Positions 7,758 through 13,346 of a stretch of 38,312 nucleotides of DNA are shown here, piece by piece. Source of the DNA: Clostridia bacterium (lineage in GTDB: Bacteria > Bacillota > Clostridia > Christensenellales > Aristaeellaceae); contig JAFURI010000064.1 of NCBI GenBank assembly GCA_017471885.1, positions 1-38,312 on the forward strand. Reading direction: 5' to 3'. Every line of letters starts with the position of its first letter. The first letter of the stretch is position 1. The notes under the pieces are model-generated. The model saw nothing but the letters and a program-made list of their open reading frames with translations, did not search any database and was not told where the DNA came from. Position numbers and translations under genes: made by a program.

Positions 7758-8954
7758 ATGAAAAAGTTTCTTGCGCTACTCATGGCTGCGCTGCTCCTGC
7801 CTGCAGCCGCTCTGGCAGAGCTGACCATCGCCGGGTGTGACGTTTCTGCCGGCGGCTACTGGACCACCGACGGCACGGACGTGCTTACGCCGGTTTCTTC
7901 GTCCGATGAGTGGCACATCTCCTATGATGCGGATGCCAATATCCTGACCCTGAACGGCGCGCTTGTGACCGCCGGTCAGGACACGGACGGCCTTGTCAGC
8001 ACCGTGCCTATGAAAATTGTGCTGACGGAGGGCTCGGTGAACAGTTTCACCGGCGGTACCATCACGCCTCCTGCGCCGGACTCCGGCGAGAGCTATAACG
8101 CCAGCAGAGGCGTGTACGTCAAGGGCGGCCTCACCGTCAGCGGCAAGGGTACGCTGCATGCACAGGGCGGTCATGGCGGCGGAAGCTACGGTCTGATCGT
8201 AACGGAAGGTCATCTGACCGTGAAGGACAGCGCGGTGGAGGCTATCGGCGGCGACTCGATAGCGACTTCTGTGGGTCTGATGGTACACTGGAATGTAAAC
8301 CTGACGGATATGAAGCTTACTGCCCGCAGCGGTGCGACCAACTCCATGCACAGCTACGGTATCTGGGCGGACAATGTGCTGGCGGAGAACTGCGTCATCG
8401 AGGCCCACGGCGGCAACGGCGGCGGCCATTGCGTCGGCGTGTACTCCGGCATGGATCTGACCGACACGAAGCTGACGGCGACAGCGGATCTGCACTGCCC
8501 GTCCAGCACAGCCTTGTCCACCATCGGCGAATACAAGCAGAAGGGCGGTACGGCGGAGTTTTCCGCCGGTACCGAAGCCTTCAGGATCAGGAACAAGACA
8601 TTCACCCTGTCTGCGGAGCTGGAGGTCACCGGCGCGGGCACGCCCGACGGCGAGCTGGGCCCGGCCGTGAAGAAACAGGACGCCTATGCCTTCGTGCTGG
8701 GCGATGACCCCAACGGCACACAGGTTCCCCTGCGGCTGCGCATCGCGCCGCCCGAAGAAGCCCCCCTGCCGCCGGATGATCCCGGTGACGGCGATGGTGC
8801 GCCTCTGCCGCCGGATGACCCCGGCGACGGCGATAAAGCGCCGCTGCCCGACGTCCCCGAAACCGGCGATGCCTCCGCTCCGGCCCTGTGGCTCATGCTG
8901 GCCCTGCTGACGATGGCAGGTGCGGCGGCCATCCGCAGGAAGGCTCACAACTGA
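7758..8954 (+). CDS. Secreted surface protein with sortase-like VPETGD anchor
   Basis: A 398-residue exported protein. Residues 1-21 are a signal peptide ending LAAALAE-like (LLPAAALAE). The body (about 22-330) is rich in short Gly/Thr/Val strands and repeats such as GVYVKGGLTVSGKGTLHAQG, the look of a right-handed beta-helix or carbohydrate-binding surface protein. Then comes a Pro/Asp-rich spacer with two copies of APLPPDDPGDGD, the sequence VPETGD, a hydrophobic helix (LWLMLALLTMAGAAA) and a basic tail IRRKAHN. That arrangement is a cell-wall sorting signal of the LPxTG-like kind, although the first residue differs. The start at 7758 follows GGGAG by 7 bases; the frame is open upstream but without a signal peptide. 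The exact ligand is unknown. Confidence 0.75.
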   Translation: MKKFLALLMAALLLPAAALAELTIAGCDVSAGGYWTTDGTDVLTPVSSSDEWHISYDADANILTLNGALVTAGQDTDGLVSTVPMKIVLTEGSVNSFTGGTITPPAPDSGESYNASRGVYVKGGLTVSGKGTLHAQGGHGGGSYGLIVTEGHLTVKDSAVEAIGGDSIATSVGLMVHWNVNLTDMKLTARSGATNSMHSYGIWADNVLAENCVIEAHGGNGGGHCVGVYSGMDLTDTKLTATADLHCPSSTALSTIGEYKQKGGTAEFSAGTEAFRIRNKTFTLSAELEVTGAGTPDGELGPAVKKQDAYAFVLGDDPNGTQVPLRLRIAPPEEAPLPPDDPGDGDGAPLPPDDPGDGDKAPLPDVPETGDASAPALWLMLALLTMAGAAAIRRKAHN

Positions 8955-8968
8955 TCAAAATTCAAAAA

Positions 8969-9014
8969 CAGCGCAGAACCGAATTTGCTCCGGTTCTGCG
9001 CTGCTTTTGTGTTT
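8969..9014 (+). terminator. Terminator of the surface protein gene
   Basis: A 13-bp stem (8969-8981 with 8991-9003) and a 9-base loop, followed by CTTTTGTGTTT. It begins 14 bases after the stop codon. From its end to about 9140 I see no gene or clear structure. Confidence 0.85.
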
Positions 9015-9140
9015 CCCCAACGCCTGCACGAAGGCGTCATGCGGCAGAAAAAATGCGAAATCTTATGAATGAGCAGTATCAAATTGACAAAACTGTTGCC
9101 ATTTTCCACTTTCGGTCTCAGTCGTGCCTAACTTGTATTA

Positions 9141-9182
9141 CAAAAGAAAAACCGCAAGTCCTTGATTTGCAAGGCTTGCGGT
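9141..9182 (-). terminator. Terminator of the tRNA-Val gene
   Basis: On the minus strand an 8-bp stem (9151-9158 with 9175-9182) continues, past a one-base bulge, into a 5-bp stem (9160-9164 with 9170-9174), followed by TTTTTCTTTTG. It lies 6 bases beyond the tRNA 3' end. Confidence 0.8.
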
Positions 9183-9187
9183 GTAAG

Positions 9188-9261
9188 TGGGATTAGGAGG
9201 GCTCGAACCTCTGACCTCCACGATGTCAACGTGGCGCTCTAACCAACTGAGCTATAATCCC
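9188..9261 (-). tRNA. tRNA-Val (GAC anticodon)
   Basis: The minus strand gives a full cloverleaf of 73 bases plus discriminator A. The acceptor stem GGGATTA pairs with TAATCCC, the D-stem is GCTC/GAGC, and the anticodon stem CCACG/CGTGG closes the loop TTGACAT, giving anticodon GAC (valine, codon GUC). The T-arm has the TTCGAGC loop. The 3' CCA is not encoded. The first T-stem pair (A49 with C65) is mismatched, which is odd but tolerated in some tRNAs. It has its own promoter and terminator, so it is a single-gene unit. Confidence 0.95.
9216..9239 (-). repeat. Inverted repeat, copy 1 (anticodon arm inside tRNA-Val)
   Basis: These 24 bases are the anticodon arm and flanks of tRNA-Val (tRNA positions 22-45). 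The same 24 bases recur exactly on the plus strand at 9370-9393. Confidence 0.9.
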
Positions 9262-9280
9262 ATGCTGCTCAACGAATGAT

Positions 9281-9309
9281 ATTATAGCACAGTGCTTTGC
9301 ATTTTGCAA
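9281..9309 (-). promoter_or_regulatory. Promoter of tRNA-Val
   Basis: Minus-strand TTGCAA (9304-9309) and TATAAT (9281-9286) are 17 bases apart, with TG one base before the -10 box (extended -10). The tRNA 5' end is 20 bases further on. Confidence 0.85.
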
Positions 9310-9369
9310 GCATTATTTTGCAGATTCAGAAAGTTTTTTTCGGAATAAAGTGCGTTCAGGCAAAATGCC

Positions 9370-9393
9370 GAGCGCCACGTTGACATCGTGGAG
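9370..9393 (+). repeat. Inverted repeat, copy 2: tRNA-Val anticodon-arm fragment
   Basis: An exact 24-base copy of the tRNA-Val anticodon arm, from the D-stem GAGC through the loop TTGACAT to GTGGAG, in the opposite orientation to the tRNA and 130 bases from it. Similarity stops sharply at both ends. No integrase gene is near. It could be a decayed attachment site, a recombination scar, or part of a small transcript mimicking the tRNA arm; which is open. Confidence 0.8.
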
Positions 9394-9424
9394 TTCTGTA
9401 CGGCGGCAGCGTAATCTGCGTTGC

Positions 9425-9460
9425 AACAAGAATGCTCCGCCGGGGGATATCCGGCGGAGC
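9425..9460 (-). terminator. Terminator of the DsbA-like gene
   Basis: Perfect 10-bp stem GCTCCGCCGG/CCGGCGGAGC (9434-9443, 9451-9460), 7-base loop, followed on the minus strand by ATTCTTGTTG. It starts 9 bases after the stop codon. Confidence 0.7.
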
Positions 9461-9469
9461 GGCAGCTCG

Positions 9470-9970
9470 TCAGCACCCGCCGAGGAACTGATCCAGATCC
9501 TCCAGCGGTACGGCCACGCCGCCGCGGGAGCCGATCTTCTTTCCTTCGCAGATGTAGCTGGGCACAGCCTCCCAGCCATGGGTCATCCATGCGCGTATGT
9601 TGGCCTGATACACTTCATCCGCATACCCCTTGTCCGTCAGTGCGGCGCGGAAGGTTTTTTCGTCTGCGCCGCAGGTCAGGGCGATGGCGGTCAGCACGTC
9701 AGGATCGTCAATGCGCTGCTTCTTCTGGAAATGCGCTTCGTACACCAGATCGTTGTAGCGATCCACGTCGCCGCCGCAGTCGCGTACGCAGTACATGCCC
9801 ATGGTGGCCACGTCGGTATACAGGTCGCGCACCTCGGGGCGGGGATGCGCTTCGCAGGGCTGCCACAGGATCTGCACGTCGGGGTGATGGGGCAGGAGCT
9901 GCTTCAGGTTCTGATGGCCTTTGTAGCAGTGGGGGCAATGATAATCAAAATAAACCTCAAGCTGTTTCAA
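9470..9970 (-). CDS. DsbA-family thiol oxidoreductase, cytoplasmic
   Basis: A 166-residue thioredoxin-fold protein of the DsbA/FrnE group. The N-terminus runs straight into the first strand and the active site C12-P-H-C15 (FDYHCPHCYKG); the cis-proline is P137 in EAVPSY. There is no signal peptide, so it is a cytoplasmic family member that likely acts in thiol-disulfide exchange or on glutathione-like adducts rather than in envelope folding. A C-terminal GGC adds a free cysteine. The start is TTG at 9968-9970 with AAAGGA 9-10 bases upstream; an ATG nearby is out of frame and short. It is a single-gene unit with its own promoter and terminator. The substrate is unknown. Confidence 0.85.
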   Translation of the reverse strand: MKQLEVYFDYHCPHCYKGHQNLKQLLPHHPDVQILWQPCEAHPRPEVRDLYTDVATMGMYCVRDCGGDVDRYNDLVYEAHFQKKQRIDDPDVLTAIALTCGADEKTFRAALTDKGYADEVYQANIRAWMTHGWEAVPSYICEGKKIGSRGGVAVPLEDLDQFLGGC

Positions 9971-10006
9971 GGGTCGTCATCCTTTCGTGTGGAAGATTCT
10001 GTCTAC

Positions 10007-10035
10007 AGTATATCACGTCGGGATTCCGTACACAA
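10007..10035 (-). promoter_or_regulatory. Promoter of the DsbA-like gene
   Basis: Minus-strand TTGTGT (10030-10035) and TATACT (10007-10012) are 17 bases apart, 36 bases ahead of the TTG start. The -35 box lies inside the U-tract of the preceding terminator. Confidence 0.6.
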
Positions 10036-10066
10036 GCAAAACCGCCGCAGACAGACGCTGCGGCGG
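10033..10066 (-). terminator. Terminator of the NitT/TauT-type importer operon
   Basis: 9-bp stem CCGCCGCAG/CTGCGGCGG (10042-10050, 10058-10066), 7-base loop, then TTTTGCTTG on the minus strand, 6 bases after the binding-protein stop codon. Confidence 0.85.
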
Positions 10067-10071
10067 GAGCT

Positions 10072-11073
10072 TTATTGGGCGGCCTGCTCCACGAAGGTGA
10101 GATTTACCATGTCCTCATAGGCGTATTCGCCCTCAAACAGGCCGCTGGCGGTGATGACCTCCATCAGCGTATCCACGGCGGCGCGGGTGATCACGCCGTC
10201 CTCGCTCCACAGGTGATCCTCATAGGCGCGGTCGAGGGCTGCCTGACGGCCTTCAGGCGTCAGGGTGGGGAACTCCTTCTCCAGAATCCGGGCGGCAAGG
10301 TCGTGATCCGCCTGCACAGCCTTCAGGGCGCGGAGCAGGGCACGGACAAAGGCGAGGCAGGTTTCCGGGTCGCTGTCGATGGTGGACTGCTTCACGCCGA
10401 TGACGGAGTAGGCATAGTCGCCCAGATCGGGGAACTTGACGAAGGGCTCCTCCCAGATGCCTGCAGTGACGCCTTCGGAGATTTGAGGCTCGCCGCCGTT
10501 GCCGATTTCACCCTGTCCGTGGGCCAGCATGGCGGTGACGGTGGATTCATCCGCGTTCTCAATCAGGGTCACGTCGGCGGCGGGATCAAGCCCCACCTTC
10601 TTGAGCAGATACCGGATCAGCACGTTGGGGGATCCGCCGTAGCGCCCGGCTACAATGGTCTTGCCCCGGAGGAAGGCCGCCATGTCGGCGTCGGAATCAG
10701 AGGCGGGGGCCAGTCCCTTGCAGGCAAAGAGGTACACGTTGGCGCGGTTGACGCATGCGCTGATGGCCACGATGGGATCCTTGCTGCCACGGTTGGCCAG
10801 CGCATAGCTGTCCACGCCGCCGATGACGGCGAACGCGTCGCCGGAAACCACGGCGGTCACATGCGCGCCGCCTGTGGCCTGCACCACGCTGACGTCCAGT
10901 CCTTCCTGCGCGAAGTACCCCTCGTGGATGGCCACATACAGGGGCAGGTAACCGATGAGGTGCACAGGCTCGGATACAGTGACAGACTTCAGCGCGGCCT
11001 CGTTCTCCGCCATGGCAGGCAGCGCGGGAAGGAGCAGCGCAAGGGTCAGCATCAGTGCAAAGAACCTTTTCAT
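10072..11073 (-). CDS. ABC transporter solute-binding protein, NMT1/SsuA-like
   Basis: A 333-residue exported binding protein of the NitT/TauT (SsuA/ThiY/NMT1) superfamily. Residues 1-22 form a signal peptide with type I cleavage (LPAMAE); there is no lipobox cysteine, unusual for a Gram-positive binding protein. The family's first lobe is seen in HLIGYLPLYVAIHEGYFAQE followed by VQATGGAHVTAVVSGDAFAV, and the second lobe in GRYGGSPNVLIRYLLKKVGL. Substrates of this family include sulfonates, thiamine precursors, nitrate and riboflavin; none can be chosen from sequence and no TPP or other riboswitch is seen upstream. Third gene of its operon, 30 bases after the permease; the ATG at 11071-11073 follows AGGAGG by 9 bases. 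Confidence 0.88.
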   Translation of the reverse strand: MKRFFALMLTLALLLPALPAMAENEAALKSVTVSEPVHLIGYLPLYVAIHEGYFAQEGLDVSVVQATGGAHVTAVVSGDAFAVIGGVDSYALANRGSKDPIVAISACVNRANVYLFACKGLAPASDSDADMAAFLRGKTIVAGRYGGSPNVLIRYLLKKVGLDPAADVTLIENADESTVTAMLAHGQGEIGNGGEPQISEGVTAGIWEEPFVKFPDLGDYAYSVIGVKQSTIDSDPETCLAFVRALLRALKAVQADHDLAARILEKEFPTLTPEGRQAALDRAYEDHLWSEDGVITRAAVDTLMEVITASGLFEGEYAYEDMVNLTFVEQAAQ

Positions 11074-11103
11074 GGGAATCAGCCTCCTTGTCGTCGTGGG
11101 GGA

Positions 11104-11928
11104 TCAAGAGCGGGCGGCGGGCTGTCCATCGCTCCAGCGGCGGGAGAGCAGCTTTTCAAGCGCCACCACGCCCAGATACATCAGCACCGACACGATGGAC
11201 AGCACCACCACGCCGACCCATACCAGCTTCAGGTCGAAGGTGGTGCCGGCGTACACAATCATACGCCCCAGTCCCCGGTCTGATGCTATGAATTCGCCCA
11301 CGATGCTTCCTGCCATGGCCAATGCAATGTTCACCCGCAGGCCGGAGATGATCCATGGCATGGCGGAGGGCGTGACGAGGTGCGAGAAGATCTGCCGCCG
11401 CCGCGCGCCCAGGGAGATCATCAGCGTGGTGAGGGCGGGATCCACCGCCTTGACGCCGCTCCACGCCGAGATAGCCGCCACTACCACGGTCATCAGGAAG
11501 GCCAGCATCACTTTGCTGGAAAAGCCGATGCCGAAGAGGATGACCAGCACCGGGGCCAGGGCCAGCTTGGGCAGGGCGTTGAGCACCACCAGCCAGGGCT
11601 CGGCGATCAGCGCTGTGCGGCGGGAAAACCAGAATGCCAGCCCCAGGGCAGAGCCGATAACGGTGCCGAGGACGAAGCCCAGCAGCGTGGACGAACCGGT
11701 GTAGAGGATATCCCGCCACATTTCGCCGCTGCGCCATTTGACCACAGCCGTGTGGAAAATAGCCGAAGGACTGGAAAAAAAGAATTCGTCCAGCCAGCCA
11801 AGCCGTGCGCCCAGCTCCCACAAAAGAATCAGCGCCAGCAGCAGTCCCCAGCGCCACAGGGCGATCACACGCCCCTCTGTGTTCCTGCTCTCCAGCACGC
11901 CGGCGGAGGGCTCCTCATGTCTCGTCAT
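11104..11928 (-). CDS. ABC transporter permease, SsuC/TauC type
   Basis: A 274-residue permease of the NitT/TauT importer family with about six membrane helices (first at ALWRWGLLLALILLWELGAR). The EAA loop is in the segment SLGARRRQIFSHLVTPSAMP, where the G at the consensus spot is preserved. Its start overlaps the end of the ATPase gene by 14 bases, implying translational coupling, and the binding protein follows 30 bases downstream. The C-terminus LLSRRWSDGQPAARS is basic. The set ATPase-permease-binding protein is complete, so the system should be functional as encoded here. Confidence 0.9.
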   Translation of the reverse strand: MTRHEEPSAGVLESRNTEGRVIALWRWGLLLALILLWELGARLGWLDEFFFSSPSAIFHTAVVKWRSGEMWRDILYTGSSTLLGFVLGTVIGSALGLAFWFSRRTALIAEPWLVVLNALPKLALAPVLVILFGIGFSSKVMLAFLMTVVVAAISAWSGVKAVDPALTTLMISLGARRRQIFSHLVTPSAMPWIISGLRVNIALAMAGSIVGEFIASDRGLGRMIVYAGTTFDLKLVWVGVVVLSIVSVLMYLGVVALEKLLSRRWSDGQPAARS

Positions 11929-12700
11929 GACTGCTTACCTCCTTCCACAGAAGATCCATCAGCGCAGCCTTCTGCGCCGCCACGGCAGGCTCGGCCAGCA
12001 TGGCAGGCGTACGGGGACGGGGCATATCCACCGTGAAGCGGTGCAGCACGCGTCCGGGCCGGGCAGAGAGCAGCAGGATTTCGTCGGAGAGCAGCAGCGC
12101 CTCGTCCACGTCATGGGTCACGAAGAGGATGGTTTTGCTCATCTCCTGCCACACGTCGGTAAGCAGCAGCTGAAGCTGCAGACGGGTGATGGCGTCCAGC
12201 GCGCCGAAGGGTTCGTCCAGCAGGAGTACCTCCTGCCCGGTGAGCAGCGTCCGCAGGAGCGCAGCCCGCTGGCGCATGCCGCCGGAAAGCTGGCTGGGAC
12301 GGTATTCCTCAAAGCCCTGAAGGCCGCAGCGGCGGATCAGGGGCTGCGCCATGGCGCGGGCCTGGGCGCGGCTTACGCCCTTGAGCCGCTGGGCGAGGGT
12401 GATATTATCCATGATGGTGCGCCAGGGCAGGAGCAGATCCTTCTGCAGCATGTAGCCCACCTGTCCGGGCCTGTTCACCACGGACTGGCCCGATATGGTG
12501 ATATCGCCCGCAGTGGGGGTCAGGAGTCCGGCAATGAGGTTGAACAGGGTGGATTTGCCGCAGCCGCTGGGCCCCAGTATAGACAGAAACGTACCGCGCT
12601 TTACGTCAAAGCTGACGTCGCGGATGGCCGTAACCGTACTGCCGCCGCTGTCGAATGCCCGGGTGACGGCCTGCACGCGGAGGTAGGAGAGGTCAGGCAT
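11915..12700 (-). CDS. ABC transporter ATP-binding protein, SsuB/TauB type
   Basis: A 261-residue ATPase that energises the importer. Walker A is G43-PSGCGKST-51, the signature is LSGGM (138-142), and Walker B with the catalytic glutamate is VLLLDEPFGALD (E163). The switch histidine is in FVTHDVDEALLLSD. All key residues are intact. It is the first gene of the operon; the ATG at 12698-12700 follows AAGGAAG by about 6 bases. The 157-base space to the divergent HIT gene has no obvious strong promoter for this strand; the best candidate is weak. Substrate class (sulfonate, pyrimidine precursor or other) is not decided by the ATPase. Confidence 0.92.
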   Translation of the reverse strand: MPDLSYLRVQAVTRAFDSGGSTVTAIRDVSFDVKRGTFLSILGPSGCGKSTLFNLIAGLLTPTAGDITISGQSVVNRPGQVGYMLQKDLLLPWRTIMDNITLAQRLKGVSRAQARAMAQPLIRRCGLQGFEEYRPSQLSGGMRQRAALLRTLLTGQEVLLLDEPFGALDAITRLQLQLLLTDVWQEMSKTILFVTHDVDEALLLSDEILLLSARPGRVLHRFTVDMPRPRTPAMLAEPAVAAQKAALMDLLWKEVSSHDET

Positions 12701-12800
12701 GATTCACTTCCTTCCCCGGCAGGCTCGTTGCATTGCCTGCGTCCTGCCGTCAATAAAGCATATGCGCGGGGAAGAAAATCGGGAACGATGCGCTGCGGCA

Positions 12801-12829
12801 TTGCATCCGGCTGTGAATCGGAGTATAAT
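12801..12829 (+). promoter_or_regulatory. Promoter of the HIT-protein gene
   Basis: TTGCAT (12801-12806) and TATAAT (12824-12829) with 17-base spacing, 28 bases before the ATG. Confidence 0.8.
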
Positions 12830-12843
12830 AAACAAAAAACACA

Positions 12844-12856
12844 GGAGGTATCCTCC
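12844..12856 (+). promoter_or_regulatory. Ribosome site within a small hairpin (HIT gene)
   Basis: GGAGG (12844-12848), the Shine-Dalgarno core of the HIT gene, is followed after TAT by CCTCC (12852-12856), its exact complement. A 5-bp GC-rich hairpin could hide the ribosome site directly before the ATG at 12858. The loop of three bases is tight, so the effect may be modest. Confidence 0.45.
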
Positions 12857-12857
12857 C

Positions 12858-13277
12858 ATGAAAGACTGTAACTGCGGCTATTGCATGCGCGGTGATCTGC
12901 TGGCGGCCTTCGGCATCCATATCTGCGACCTGAGCGTCAGCTCCCTGATCCTGTTCAAGGAGCAGAGCCATCCCGGTCGCTGTATCGTGGCGTACAGGGA
13001 TCACGTCAGTGAGATGGTCAACCTGACCGACGAGGAACGCAGCGCCTACTTTGCGGACGTGAACCGCGCCGCCAAGGCCATCCATGCTGCCTTCCATCCT
13101 GATAAGGTCAACTACGGCGCATACGGCGATACCGGCTGCCATCTGCATTTCCATCTGGTGCCCAAGTATAAGGACGAGTACGAGTGGGGCGGCGTTTTCG
13201 CCATGAATCCCGGCAAGACCCTGCTGACGGACGAAGAGTACGCGGCGATGATTGAGAAGATCAAGGCAAACCTGTAA
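12858..13277 (+). CDS. HIT-family nucleotide hydrolase/transferase
   Basis: A 139-residue histidine-triad protein. The catalytic motif is H95-L-H97-F-H99-L-V (HxHxHxx), preceded by GDTGCHLH, which places it in the HIT group of nucleoside phosphoramidase and dinucleotide hydrolases. The N-terminus carries C4-N-C6-G-Y-C9, a cysteine cluster that, with a later histidine, may bind zinc as in HINT-like bacterial members. The frame is open upstream to 12699, but the ATG at 12858 with AGGAGG 9 bases ahead, and a promoter at 12801-12829, fix the start. It is a single-gene unit ended by a strong bidirectional terminator. The physiological substrate of such proteins in bacteria is usually unknown. Confidence 0.9.
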   Translation: MKDCNCGYCMRGDLLAAFGIHICDLSVSSLILFKEQSHPGRCIVAYRDHVSEMVNLTDEERSAYFADVNRAAKAIHAAFHPDKVNYGAYGDTGCHLHFHLVPKYKDEYEWGGVFAMNPGKTLLTDEEYAAMIEKIKANL

Positions 13278-13281
13278 AGGC

Positions 13282-13320
13282 AAAAAGAATCCCTGTCCAT
13301 ATTGGACAGGGATTCTTTTT
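13282..13320. terminator. Bidirectional terminator between HIT gene and glgP
   Basis: A perfect 17-bp stem (13282-13298 with 13304-13320), 5-base loop, A-tract on one side and T-tract on the other. It works for both convergent genes: HIT ends at 13277, glgP at 13347. Confidence 0.92.
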
Positions 13321-13346
13321 GTTCCGCAGGAAAACGGATACGCTGC

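Noticed and set aside
9370-9393. Second functional tRNA
   Set aside because: Only the anticodon arm is present; no acceptor, D-loop or T-arm sequence surrounds it.
12701-12857. TPP riboswitch before the NMT1-like importer
   Set aside because: The gap lacks the CTGAGA and ACCTGA elements and is too short once the HIT promoter is taken into account.
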